Of a DNA stretch of 64,000 bases, positions 31,765 to 43,444 are shown piece after piece. The position numbers were made by a program, and so were the translations under genes. The notes under the pieces are model-generated. The model worked only from the letters and a program-made list of their open reading frames with translations. It searched no databases and was not told where the DNA came from. This DNA is from Drechmeria coniospora (taxonomy: Eukaryota > Ascomycota > Sordariomycetes > Hypocreales > Ophiocordycipitaceae), in NCBI RefSeq assembly GCF_001625195.1, contig NC_054390.1:9769222-9833221 (forward strand). Direction: 5' to 3'. Every line of letters starts with the position of its first letter. Within the stretch, counting starts at the first letter, position 1.

Positions 31765-33607
31765 CTAAACATACCCCGGTGGTCCGTCTCCATCCGGATC
31801 CCTGGCGTCACTGGACGACTCCTTGACAAGCCCTAGCCGCTCCTCCTCTGTCGGATCCGCGTTTCGTCGAAATACTCTCTGGAAGGAAAACTGCCGCCGA
31901 GCCGACTGCGGCGGCGGTGCGGGTGCGAGGCTCGGAGCCACATCCCGCCGGGCGCCGCGGTAGGCCGTGTCTTGGTCGTGCAGCGCTCGTCCCGGAAGCG
32001 GTTCGTCGGGAGACGGAATCGGGTGGTACGACTGGTGCGGGTGAACGACAATGTCCGTGAGCGGCACGGGAAGCATCGGGCTTCGGGCCTCGCCGTAGTC
32101 CGTGTGGTCGTCGTCGCCATGCAAGGATCCGGACGCTTCCGTGCCCGAGCGTCCGCGGGTCACGCTCCGGATGGTGGGCAGGACTCCCACGCGTTGCTGG
32201 CCGTCGTCGTCGTCGTCGTCGCGGGGGAAGCGCGACATGCCCAGGGGTGGATGGAGGGCGGGCGACGTGGGAGGCGACGTGGCCGATCGCAGGCGGACGC
32301 TGCTCGCCATGGTCCTCCGGCGTCTCAGACCGTCCCACTCGTACTGCGGCTGACCGTCCTCGTCGATGGGTTGCATGCCCTCGGCCAGCTTCTCCTCGTG
32401 CAGGCGCTTGAGCTCCTGGGCCTCCATCCGCTGCCTCGCCTGCGACAGGCGTCGGACGATGGCGGCGGCGCCACGGATGGCATCCGCCTTGGGCTCCGAC
32501 TCCGGCTGCTCCTGCTCGGCGATGGTCTGGATCTGGTCCAGGTCGCCGCTGAAGACGGCCGTGTCGGGCACGTCCTTGGCCGACTTGGAAAGCTGCAGGA
32601 GGACGACGCCGGAGCAGATGGTGAGGAAGCCCATGACGACGGTGACGATGGAGGTCGGGGTTCCCTTGAAGCCGCGGAAGAGGATGGTGGAGGTGATGAT
32701 GGTGGTGCTCGTGAAGTAGACGTAGTAGGTCGGCGTGACGATGGCGGCGTTGAAGAGGTTCAGGGCTTTCTGTCCATCGGTTCACGCGTCAGCCAGCCGC
32801 CGTCGCAGGCGTCGCGTCGGGCCGGCACCGGGGCTCACCCACATTGAGGAAGACGATCTCGGTCAGGAGGGTGCCGATGACGAAGACGAAGAGGACCCAG
32901 AGGAACCAGTGCTTGTACTCGGGCTCGCCGCCGATCCAGGCGATGATGGCGGCGCCGAGGCCTTGGGTGGAGACGACGCTGAGGCCGCCGATCCAGCTGC
33001 AGATGGAGATGTAGACGAGCATGTTCTTCTTGCCCCATCGGGGGCCGGCGTAGAAGGCGGCGACGGCGGAGCCGACGAGGATGAGGCCGGCGTAGGTGAG
33101 GAAGCCGGGCTGGATGAAGTAGTCCTGCATGGCCGAGATGTTGGCGACCGACGACTCCTGCGGCGCGTTCATGACGATGACGACGGTGCCGACGATGCAG
33201 AGGAAGCAGGAAACCTTGCCGACCATGCTGAGGCGCTCCTTGAGGAAGACGGCGGAGAGGACGGTGGTGATGACGACGGAGAGGGCGCCGAGGGGCGTGA
33301 CGAGGATGGCGTCGGTGAAGGCGTAGGCGACGAAGTTGCAGACCTCGCCGACGATCATGAGGATCATGCCGGACCACCAGAAGGCGTTGCGGAGGTAGCC
33401 GTAGCCCTCGCCGGCGACCTCGTTGTACTTTTCGTTGGCCTTGAGCAGGCCGACCTTTTTGAGGACGAAGGAGGTTCCGATGAAGAGGCCGGATCCGATG
33501 GCGAGGGAGATGCCGACGGCCTTGAAGTAGGCCGGGCGCGTGTCGTTGGTGCCGCCCGAGGCGATGCCGCTGCGTGCGAAGCGGTCCATTTCCAACGCCA
33601 ACTCCAT
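31765..33607 (-). CDS. NIPA-type (DUF803) magnesium transporter, 589 aa
   Basis: Exons 33607-32843 and 32769-31765; the 73-bp intron has a GTGGGT donor and a branch GCTGACGCG, and joining gives the conserved VFLN|KALNLFNAAIVTPTYYVYFTSTTI. Nine membrane helices include the family motifs FKAVGISLAIGSGLFIGTSF, ANEKYNEVAGEGYGYLRN, WWSGMILMIVGE and TPLGALSVVI. NIPA proteins move Mg2+ across plasma or endosomal membranes in animals; assignment here is by family. The start is the ATG at 33607; a second one at 33589 is possible. The C-terminal 270 residues are polar, with an Asp run and a Pro/His-rich tail, likely cytosolic and disordered. Confidence 0.88.
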
Positions 33608-33955
33608 GACCAACGCCGGCGTGCTTTGCCAATGCACGACTTGCGTCTCGTCGTAGGGGCGGGAGGCGATCGGCGTCGACGACGAACGAGCGTGGCAACG
33701 GCTAGGAAACGGCTGGCTCGACGGGGTGGACGATGGAATGACGGATCATGCATGGGCACGTCGTCGAGGTGGTTGCTTTTTCGAGGCTCGTCCAAGGTCA
33801 TGCAGGTTGGGTGGTCAACGAGACGTGTTGCTTTTGTTTCCCGACCGTTTTGTCTGTGCGTCGTCCTGTCCACCTGGCTTCTATCCTTTCTGCCTGCCCG
33901 TCTGTCTGTATGTATGTCTGTCTGTCTGTCGGTCGGTCGGTCGGTCGGTCGGTCG

Positions 33956-33986
<31 letters not shown>

Positions 33987-35245
33987 TCTAGATATCCGTC
34001 GGTGGCGAGGGAACGACGGTGGCGGCTGCGATGAGGGGACGGGGGAACGGTACAGCGTCTCGGTAGGTTCGAATGGCTGCGGTGACTATTTGCTACTCGA
34101 ACTCGCACATGGTCGTATCCGAGGGAAAGCCGCGATTTGGACGTCCAAGTCGACGAGGACCCTTTGTCGTCCACACAACCTGGCCTTGCCGGGGCTTGGG
34201 CGGTGCCTCTGCCCTCTGACGCCCGCTGCGGTGGCTGCTCGCAAATGACGGTTTGAGGGAGAATCGGCTGAGTGAGACTGTGTCTCGATGGACGAATGGC
34301 TCGCGAGTTGGGATGGTGCTGCCTTGATGCAATTCGGTTGCACGATCAGAGCGGTTGGGGGATGAAGAGTTTGAATTGGCAACGTCACCAGCGCGTCACA
34401 CGTTCCGCCGCTGGCCCGCCCACTGTAGTCCCGCTCCACCGCACCGCTGGGGATCGGGTTATAGTGCTTGTTGGCGGTTGGCGGCCGATGCCGCCCGCTG
34501 TTGGCGATGTACTACCATATTGGGTTAGCTCCCCACGCCTGGCAAGCAAAGTAATGTCGAACTAGTACTCCGTACGAAGTAGCTGTACAAGTAACTAACG
34601 CGCCGTGCTCCCGCTGTGCTTGTACTTGCACAAGAACTTGGGTATATTACTGTAAGTAGGCAAGTCCTTGGGTGTGCAGCAGGTGTACTGTGCATGTAGT
34701 TGAGTATTACTTACTGTATACATGTAATCACGGATTACGAGTACTTGCTCCGTACTGTTCTTGTACTTATTACAAGCGCTCCGTACCAAGGACAGACATG
34801 AGCTTGCCTGTGCTCCGTGCTAGATAGAGTTCACCTCGATCATTACTTGCATCACATCTGAGTATGCTTCGAGCAATACAGTACTTGTCTTTATGGAGAC
34901 TTGCACGTGTTTGCAGGACCATGCCTAGCACTATGTACGGAGTACAGTGAAACGGAGAACATTGAATACTGTACGGAGGAGTACGTGCGCCGTACCTTTT
35001 GGCACGTGCGGAGTACTTGCACAGTGCATGCGAGTACTTGAATGTACTTGCAGCAACAATACATGCGTAACAGCACGGAGTGCTTGATAAAACAATGCCA
35101 CCGCCTAATGAATACTCGTGCAGAGTACATGCGAGGACATGTACTTGCAGCAACAATACTCAAGTACGGCGTACTTGATATAACAATACCACCGTAAGGG
35201 CTCGCCGCGATGAAGTCGGCGCCCCACATGAGCGAGCGCGCATCA
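33608..35245. other. 5' flank of the NIPA gene and gene-poor DNA
   Basis: 33608-34560 is GC-rich leader/promoter DNA with a tetranucleotide array (separate entry). From 34560 on, GC drops and short GTAC motifs become dense. No gene. Confidence 0.55.
33899..33987 (+). repeat. Compound tetranucleotide array (GTCT)n(GTCG)n(GCCT)n
   Basis: Three consecutive tetranucleotide blocks, each differing from the next by one base, about 290-380 bp upstream of the NIPA start codon. Confidence 0.9.
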
Positions 35246-35246
35246 T

Positions 35247-35392
35247 CACGTGCAACGCCGCCAAGTCACGTGCAACGCCGCCAAGTCACGTGCAACCCCG
35301 CCAAGTCACGTGCAACCCCGCCCAGTCACGTGCAACCTTGCCCAGTCACGTGCAGCCCCGCCCAGTCACGTGCAGTCCCGTCCAGTCACGTG
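35247..35392 (+). promoter_or_regulatory. Array of eight CACGTG E-boxes at exact 20-bp spacing
   Basis: CACGTG starts at 35247, 35267, 35287, 35307, 35327, 35347, 35367 and 35387. From the second copy on, each is preceded by AGT. The 14-bp spacers drift (CAACGCCGCCAAGT to CAGTCCCGTCCAGT) while the hexamer is invariant. A TATA-like AAGTATAAGAAC lies at about 35407-35418. CACGTG is the site of bHLH factors such as Cbf1/Pho4 (established). No gene with a recognisable product follows directly, so function is open. Confidence 0.7.
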
Positions 35393-36944
35393 CGTTTGTG
35401 CACACAAAAGTATAAGAACGCGAACAGCAATTGTACATTAGTGAAGAGGCATCGACGTTGAATATCACGAATACGTGCGGCCCCTGGTCTTGCAGAGCCA
35501 CTTCGTAACAACCACGACCTAATGAATACTACTGTGCTCCATACTCGGCACATGCACTTACAGAGCGGGAGCGCATGTAATTACTTTACAATAACTACTA
35601 GAATTTACCAGTACTGTAATCACAGCATGTATTCCCTGTACGGAGTACCAACTTACGTACGTGTGCAGCAAGTTGCATCCCTGCAAGAGCACGCGCAAGT
35701 CCTGGCTCGGCAGTGTTCGTGGACTGAGCAAATGGCGAGGTGCTAGTAGTGCCGTTCTCGATACATGTACGCACTTGCAAGTAAATAGTTGTAAATACTT
35801 GTATGCATGAATATCAAGGGCCCGAAGACTCCCTCGTTCGAGCAAGCTTGGAAGGTTTGGCCGAATCGTGTCCCGCTCGGTGCAGTTGGCAGAAATGAAT
35901 CGGACAACTGATTTATGACCCGAGGAATTACTCCGTAGGCGCAATGGCAATTATACTTGTATGAACGGAGCACTCCGTAGGCGCGATGGCTATTATACTT
36001 GTATGAACGGAGCACTCCGTACTTACCCCGTAGTTGTACTGTAGTACCAGTAGTAAAACTAAACTTGCCGACAAATGCACTGCAACCCGCCAGGCGGGGC
36101 CAGTAATACCAGAAATGTTGCAGACTCGGCTCATACGTTCGGCGTCCCCCCATGAACTGACTCTACTTGTAGCATTATGCTTACTCACGTGTGAGTGAAT
36201 ACCGGCAGGAAGGACTACTTGCAACTCGCAAGCACAACTAGATGCGAGTACTCCGTACTTGTATCATACCAAATGCATACATGTAGTTGTGCTTGAAAGG
36301 ATGCAAGTAAGTATAGAATGTACCATGATGGAATTATGCCACATCCAAGCCGCCGTGAATCAGTTGCGTCATAACAACTTCCCCGGCTCCATAAGTACTT
36401 ACAGTATACTTGAGTTGTACAGGTAAGTAAGTACTTGATATCCATTGTGGTTGTGCATCTAGAGTACAAAAGTACGTAAGTAAGTGCCATGCATGTGCTT
36501 ATAATTAAGCACTAATTCGCGCCATCCGGCCTAGAACATTACCAAACAATCTCGACACTGCCTAATACTGACGGAGAACTCGTACACATTCGATAATAAC
36601 ATGAATTTGCATGTACAACACTAGCATTTACAATACGTACGGAGTATACTCCACCCAAACATGCCCTTTATTGCGTGCTAGCCGATGACTATTAATTTTA
36701 CGTATCTGAAATGAGTTGACTGATGTAAATAGATGATCCGATCTACCGGCAACGCATTTTCCCTGCACATCAAGTACTGTACATGCAAGTTCACCTATAT
36801 CCTCGGTGGTGCAAAGCTCCGGTTCGATCGTCTAAATAGGCGTGGATTGGTTCGTCGTTGAATTCGTGAGTTTGTCAATGCTCCCATCGGTCTTTGATCA
36901 TTTCTTTCGAGCGTTCCGTTTTCGTGTGCAGGCTTCGATGGCAT
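35393..36944. other. Gene-poor region, dense in GTACGGAGTAC / CAAGTAC motifs
   Basis: No supported gene. Contains copy 1 of a dispersed repeat (35826-36085) and an internal direct duplication of about 55 bp at 35925-36020 (CTCCGTAGGCGC..GAACGGAGCA). Confidence 0.5.
35826..36085 (+). repeat. Dispersed direct repeat, copy 1 (second copy 38846-39066)
   Basis: Both copies start CCCTCGTTCGAGCAAGCTTG and end AAATGCACTGCAAC. Copy 1 has an extra tandem segment with CACTCCGTAGGCGC. No coding potential. Confidence 0.9.
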
Positions 36945-37187
36945 TCATCGTCCGCATGAATAGTATACGGGGCAGTGATTGCCATGTTTGCAATTGAACT
37001 GTCCCGTGGTCCCATAGCAATCCCAGAGCCAGTTGCAAAATTGGTCCGACTGTGGTTCTGTCATGTTTAGTTTACGCTGCCGCCATAATTCTTTTTCAGG
37101 CCAAGCAGCATCGGTGCATTTTCGGTTTGGGCGTGCCATGAGTCCAAGGGCCAGCGAAGCAAGTGACAATACAATTGCTGCCTTCAT
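36945..37187 (-). CDS. Small secreted cysteine-rich protein, 80 aa
   Basis: A single exon from the ATG at 37187. The N-terminus MKAAIVLSLASLALGLMA is a clear signal peptide; the mature part is about 62 residues with six cysteines (RKC, QFC, WDC, FNC, NHC, YSC) and ends SCGR. A TATAAAG box lies on the same strand at 37287-37293, about 95 bp upstream of the ATG. I do not recognise a family. Size, secretion and even cysteine number fit a small secreted effector-like or antimicrobial-like protein, which is inference. It stands alone in a gene-poor, repeat-rich block. Confidence 0.65.
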   Translation of the reverse strand: MKAAIVLSLASLALGLMARPNRKCTDAAWPEKELWRQRKLNMTEPQSDQFCNWLWDCYGTTGQFNCKHGNHCPVYYSCGR

Positions 37188-37286
37188 GGTGAATAGATGG
37201 TAGGTTATAGGTTTAGACGAGGTAATGGAGAAATTCAAGTCTTAAAGTAGCAATTGGATCTCGTCGCCGACGCGAGAGCCACCCCC

Positions 37287-37293
37287 CTTTATA
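37287..37293 (-). promoter_or_regulatory. TATA box of the small secreted protein gene
   Basis: TATAAAG on the minus strand at a normal distance from the start codon at 37187, in an otherwise C-rich stretch. Confidence 0.55.
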
Positions 37294-38845
37294 CTTTATT
37301 CCTCCCACGCAGGTGTCGAGTTCGTCAAGGTACTTAATTCCCTTCATTTCTACAGAGTAACTGGACCAAGGTACAGTAAGTACTTGGGTACTTTGCATAC
37401 AAGTGCATGCAGAGAATGGCCTTACTCGCATCTATTACTGTACCTCTTCAAGTTGCCGGGTTGTCGTCAAGGGGTCCGCAATAGGAAGTTTGCGGATCGT
37501 CAAGGACTCATACCCGTGCACGTACAGTAAGTAGTTGTCATTGGCGTTATCCCGGCACGACGTCTGAAGGGTTCACACAAGTACTTGTAGTTGTGCACGT
37601 ACTGTACTTGCTTGTATACTCATACCGTACGCAACAGGTCGTGGATTCCGAGGCAGAGGTGATTTGTACCAGTATTCCGGTACGGATTAATCATAGTAAT
37701 AATGCGACAGTGACGGTCCGTCTTACCAGCACGACACGCAGTTGACCGTGCCGCCCTAATTAGAACAAGTAGCATTAGTTATTATTGATAATAATAGTTG
37801 GAAAATTCCGCACAAGTCTGGCGGTCCCAACAATGTGCAATCGAACAATCCCTGCAGGCACAACGGCGGGCGCTAGCAATAAATGCAGATCTGTCAGGTT
37901 GTAGCGTTCCCTGCAGTTACCGTGTGGCGGGTTGGAAGTCTAGGTGTGAGCAGGTCTTTACCGTTGTTACAGTTGCAGCCGCTCATAGTTTAAACATTCC
38001 AGGGTAATATCGCCATTATTAGTGAGGGCTTCCTGGGAAGCCAACGCAATAATAGTCGTCATATACATAAAAGTATGTGTATCGATAGGACATCGGAGAG
38101 TGGAGTGCTCAAGATGCAACGTATCGCACAACTATTCCGCAAGTACGGAGTAAGTAATACTTATTGTGTCGTCGTAGTGGAGGAGCCCAATGAAAGATAA
38201 TAAGTATGCATGTCCTTGGTAGCTACAAGTACTTACTTAAGGACGCATTATTTCTATTACTTGTACGACCACTTTCGTCGACGAGGAGTCGGTAAGAATA
38301 CTGAGACTGCACTGAGGATACAATCAGTAAGACTTCTGCGTGTACACTATTATTTAATGTGCAGTGTAATTAATTGCATGTACTCCGTGCTGTGCATGGA
38401 TTGTAGTAATAATAGCAGGTTTGGGCGTGATTTTTAGCCTCTTCACGTAGAGAGAGAATACGCTCAAATCATACAGACATATATCTGTGCATGCATATGG
38501 CCACCATGACTCTTACTCTTACACCAGGCCTGCGGTGCAGAATCCGGCGCCCACATCAAGGCATCGAATCAAGCAACCTACATGTACTTTTATGGGAAAG
38601 GACTGCAAGTTGGTAATGATAATACTGCAACCACTCCGTGAATATGCAAGTAAAAGTACTGTAGGTGTATTTGTACTTGCACCTACATGTACAAGTAGGT
38701 GTTGTGTACTCGTATTACTGTCAACTTGCATTTTTCAGGATTGCCTCTACATGCTGCAGACAATCAGACAACATGAGCATGCGTAGTATTACTTACTTTG
38801 TACAAATTAAAGTTGACCGTCACGCATGAAGACCGTTACGCATGA
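37294..38845. other. Gene-poor region, nothing recognised
   Basis: AT-richer DNA with scattered CAAGTAC and ACGGAGTA motifs; no coding region supported. Confidence 0.5.
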
Positions 38846-39066
38846 CCCCCTCGTTCGAGCAAGCTTGGAAGGTTTGGCCGAATCGTGATCCCGCTCGGTG
38901 CAGTTGGCAGAAATGAATCGGACAAGGGATATCCTGATTTATGACCCGAGTAATACTCCGTAGCTGTAATGGCTATTATACTTGCATGTTTGGAGTATTA
39001 CTTACCCCGTAGTTGTACTGTAGTATTACCAGTAGCACAACTAAACTTGCCGACAAATGCACTGCA
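38846..39066 (+). repeat. Dispersed direct repeat, copy 2
   Basis: Matches 35826-36085 at high identity by eye; it has an 8-bp insertion (GGGATATC) and lacks the internal duplication of copy 1. It leads directly into the 100-bp tandem array. Confidence 0.9.
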
Positions 39067-39072
39067 ACAGTA

Positions 39073-39645
39073 CCATGGCCCTCGGCCTCGGCAATCGTAC
39101 GGATCTTGGATCCCTCAATCCCAGTGGCCATGTTGGGCATGCCTTGTCATTCGTCGTAGTGCCAACAGCCGGGCATGGCCTCGGCCTCGGCAATCGTACG
39201 AATCTTGGATCCCTCAATCCCAGTGGCCATGTTGGGCATATCTATCATTCGTCGTGGTGCCAACAGCCGGGCATGGCCCCCCGCCTTGGTAATCGAACGG
39301 ATCTTGGATCCCTCAATCCCTGCGGCCATGTTGGGTATGTCCATCATTCGTCGTGGTGCCAAATCCCTCAATCCCTGCGGCCATGTTGGGTATGTCTATC
39401 ATTCGTCGTGGTGCCAACAGCCGCGCATGGCCCTCGGCCTCGGCAATCGTACGTATCTTGGATCCCTCAATCTCTGCGGCCACGCTGCCGGCGTCGTGGT
39501 GCTTCCATGCCGTCAAATGCCATCCAAATGGAAGCCATTCGCATGCCTTGTCATTCGTCGTGGTGCCAATAGCCAGGCATGGCCCTCCGCCTCGGCAATC
39601 GTACGGATGGCGACAATTTTGGATGGCAAGGCAATTTGGATGGCA
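39073..39645 (+). repeat. About 100-bp tandem array, five partial to full units
   Basis: Units begin CATGGCCCTCGGCCTCGGC-like at about 39073, 39173, 39273, 39426 and 39579. Each contains TTGGATCCCTCAATC, GGCCATGTTGGG and CATTCGTCGTGGTGCCAA. The third-fourth interval carries a partial unit and the last is shortened. Open frames across it are a by-product of the period. Confidence 0.85.
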
Positions 39646-41199
39646 ATTGACGGCGTGAGTACTGCAAGCAGAGGCATTTCGACTGCTGTAGCCTCCCAGC
39701 GGCGAGGATAAAATTGGCGGTATCGGTGCGGAGTGTTGAGTTCGCTTCTGAGTACAAGCACGGAGTGAGTGCCTGCTCTCGCTTTGCATCATCAACCCAC
39801 AGTTGGATCCATTTTCATCATGACGATTGACCAGTTACTTACTTCGTGCTCGCACATCTATCGTTGGTACCGACTTGGCCGATTCTGCCCAGGTAGGAAG
39901 ACGTTGCGAGAGAGCGTGTCCTCGCCAAACGGTCGGGTTGGGTTCATCTTGCAAGCGAGAATTCCTTCCCATCTGCTCTCGCCACGTTAAGTCACTGACC
40001 AGCAAATGAGTAGTTAGGTCGGTCACGACCAACAACCGACGCCAGCCGCTGCATAATACCGCTATACCCATTGTGTTCTCGGGGGGGGGGGGGAGGATTC
40101 TCGCGACGACCAGCAATGCTCAAATGGCACCATCGGCAATTTATACTGCACTTACTGTACGGAATATAATTATTACGTCTTTTTCTTACGTTTGATCGTA
40201 TTGCTTATTTATTATTCGGAGATTCATATCTCCAAGTAAATACTGACCTGTGCTTGTACTGGTGGCAATAAGAGCATTGCCAGACCACCTCGGGGGCCTA
40301 GCATTCTGTACCGATACCGCTTTGGTCACCTAACATACAGCTTGCCTTGCATTGTATTTTGGCCACCTCAGACGGTATCACTTCCTCTCTAAGCCACTAT
40401 CTACAACTAGCCTTTAATCCATCCGGTATCAAGTACCGGCCCAGGGTGTAACGATATCGTAAATTGTTGTCTTTTCTTGCCTACCCTACACTCTGCATTA
40501 CGTATCACGTAATATACGGCAACCACCCTATATATATAACTTCTTCTATTCCTACACCTATTATTCGTTTTCTCTTTTCTTCCTCCTTAGTTCGAAAATT
40601 CTACAGTCTTTGCACATACTCCCTTCCTGCTAGTCCGTATCGTAATAGTATACTAGTAATGTAAGGCGCGCTACAGGCGTGTAGGCCTTATAAGCGAATG
40701 TGAGGTGCAGTACCCGCACTAAGTGCGGATACTGGCGGATCTTTTGACAGTTTGGCCATTTGGTCGAACGGTTAACTGGTCTATTGTCCATATAGGCACA
40801 CCTCCCCATATGTGTTACAGAAGCAGTATGTTGTATACTATTAGTCAACTCAATATGCTTACTAATACTCGCAGTATAGTATAGCATCCGTACTAGTAGT
40901 ACTAGTACTAATACTAATAGGATAGTATCCTATTTAGGTAGTCTTACTAGTATAAATACCAGTATTTTAACAACTAGTATTACTAGTATCTAGTAGTCGG
41001 AAATAGTTGTTAAGAAATCTACGGAACTCTAACTCGAAGTACTAGGCATTAGAGTACTTATACTCTAATGCCTGCTTAGTTATAGGGTATAAGTTACGTA
41101 CGGTAGTACGTAACTCTGTCCTAGGATATAGCTCTATTAGGCAAAGCCTAATATTATAACACTTACGCATATTTTGCAACCGCTTAATGTAGCTATTTT
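39646..41199. other. Transition into the AT-rich block; possible transposon end
   Basis: No gene. A G run is at 40081-40093. The stretch 40655-40760 contains a hairpin (ACCCGCACTAAGTGCGGAT) resembling ends of fungal Tc1/mariner-type elements; this agrees with the transposase relic that follows. Confidence 0.4.
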
Positions 41200-41214
41200 C
41201 CAGCTATTAAAGTA

Positions 41215-41880
41215 CTACTATGCAAAGGCTCTTGACTTTGCAGTCCGTAATGGCCTTACTAATATTACAAAGCTGGATTTCCTCTCAATAATCCAAGGGG
41301 TTCGAAAATAAGCCTTTAAACGTACTACGATACTATTAGCATTCAAAAGGACTAGTATATCTCCGTTAAACCCTCAATTAGTTATTTAGGCAATACAATA
41401 GAGGGTACCAAAGACTCCTTCCCCTAACCCCATTATACCTAGTTCTTCGAACTTTTTAATACCAGTATCGCTACGGTAAGTTATTAAGGTTAGTAACCGG
41501 ATAAAGGAGGCAATAAATAACGAAAATGAGGTCCTTGACGATACCTTTAACTATAACCTTAGTCGTTTAATTCGAGGATCCTTGACTATAGCTATAGAGC
41601 TAATCCAACTAAAGAGGGACCTCTTACGGACAAAGCAGGCAGAAAGAGCTTAACAATTATATCGGGCCTCGAAGAATAAGGTCCTTAAGTCTGGCGGTAT
41701 CCTTACAGTTAATGATAGTTGTCAAATAGTAGAGTTGAAGGCACCTAACGATTTTGCTCGAGCGCGTAAGTTAATTGAGGTTGCAGAAAGAAAAGCACAT
41801 AATACAGCGAAAAGGGTATTTTTTAAAGCTGCAAAGAAGGCACGAAAATGGCGGAATGAAGGAGTATCAGATTATCTTTA
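41215..41880 (+). pseudogene. Degenerate pogo/Fot1-type DDE transposase, C-terminal part
   Basis: Translating across stops gives IDKLDFLSIIQGVRK, then a KRTSISPLNP-like segment, PKTPSPNPIIPSSSNF, a LIRGSLTIAIELIQLKRDLLR coiled segment, and finally LKSGGILTVNDSCQIVE and KKARKWRNEGVSDYL. This succession is the typical C-terminus of fungal Fot1/pogo transposases. Many stops and TA-rich codons suggest RIP-type C-to-T decay. Confidence 0.6.
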
Positions 41881-43234
41881 GATTTGCGATAAAACTAGCG
41901 GTCTTTGTAGTGTAAAACGCGGTTGAATTCCAAGCTATCATCAAAGTATGCGTTACGGTAATATATGCACTACGGTAGTGAGCACTACTTTTAGTGGTGC
42001 GAGGAATCCGAGGTCCAGAAAAGTGGGGCGTGGTACGATTGCTGCCTTCGGAATGCGTTATACTCGCTGAGGTAATACTGGGAAGGGTTAGACAGACGCT
42101 TGTAAATTCGACGCTAGGGCGGAGCATCGTACTACATGGCACAACGCACTCGTACGATGCACTCGCGCAAGGCCAAACCTTACTATTCGGAAGGACGGGG
42201 TGCGCTTGGCATGGACAAGCCAGACAGCCGTAGTAGTACGCGGCTGAGGCAATAGTCGCAGTGCTAGTAGCGAGGACAAGGTGTTAGTACGCGCTGGATA
42301 CGCACCCGTAGAGGATTTATCGATTCGTCTGGCATCGACTGCTGCTATTTAGGTGCGGTATTGTATTTATCGACTAGCCCTCGACCACTATGCTCTGTTG
42401 CTGGGTTCTTCGATGCGACCGGCGGAGGTATGGTGTACACTCGCATAACTTGGCACAGGTAGTGGGGTCCAGCTCCTCGTGCATATCCGGGCCGTAGTCT
42501 CTCCTTTCTGCTGCTGCAAGGAAGAAATTTGTTGGTAATAACTGCGGCAGGCTTGCTAGAGATACGGGCGGAAAACGAGTGGCCCGCTCGGAGTCTCTGC
42601 TCGATAACGTTAACGACAGCGACTTATAAGTACATATGTTGTAATTATAGTACGCCTTCGGGCACTGTAAGTAAGCGCTTGGGAAACAAGTGCTTGTACA
42701 ACTACTTGTACTATACAGTGCCGAGCTCTTTATGCATTACACTACAGCCGGTACGAAGAACCGAACTGTCTATGTAAAATTTCCTCTCAGCACGAGTACA
42801 TGTAAGTGCTTGACCGCCTTAGCACCTATTGGGATTACTGTATAGCGCCGCGTTTGTACGGAGCAAGGAACAACACGCTGTGCAAGTACAGAGTAGCGGA
42901 TGCATGTATTACATGTATATGTACAGTATAACACATAGGCCCTCACGCGCTCTGTAAGTACCTCAATATCAACGGTACGGAATGCTTCATAAAGGACAGA
43001 GTACTTATTATTGCTTGGCATGCTGTGCAGAACACAAGTGTACTGTAAATACTACGTAGCGGTACAAAACTATGGTGTGAATGGCGCCAGACATACTGAA
43101 GCCCAGAACAAAAACATACTAATATACAATACCCCGTACATATATATATACATATACCTGGGTACAGAGAGGACGGTACTTAAGTAAGTACGTGCCCCCA
43201 GGTACAAGTACTGACAATAATTAAGAGTACTTGC
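41881..43234. other. AT-rich decayed DNA, nothing recognised
   Basis: Scattered short GTAC motifs; likely more transposon debris but no domain could be read. Confidence 0.4.
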
Positions 43235-43406
43235 TGTTACGGAGTCGCTAGGCGACTGCTCTAGGACTCTCAATGATGTTTATTAAAAGACTTGAAGGAT
43301 AGGAAAACTACTTGGCAACTAGGGCTTCTAGTTGTGTGCGTTCCTCCTAGTGGGTCCCTTGGTTCCCTCCGTTCTCCTATATCGGGCTAAGCCCGATACC
43401 ATAACA
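43235..43406 (+). mobile_element. Solo LTR, second copy
   Basis: TGTTACGG..CCATAACA, 172 bp, the reverse complement of the 14810-14980 copy at high identity, including the GGGCTTCTAGTTGTGTGCG core. No exact target-site duplication is left. Confidence 0.85.
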
Positions 43407-43444
43407 CTTATCAATAATACTATATTGGGAAAGGAAGATTGTTA

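Noticed and set aside
32735..33991. 418-codon plus-strand frame opposite the NIPA gene
   Set aside because: Acidic low-complexity shadow running into the tetranucleotide array; the minus strand has the conserved family.
39057..39711. Open frames of 70-180 codons in the 100-bp tandem array
   Set aside because: Several frames are open at once and simply follow the repeat period.
40735..40790. tRNA-like stretch GTTTGGCCATTTGGTCGAACGG
   Set aside because: No acceptor stem or anticodon arm can be paired; better explained as transposon-end DNA.
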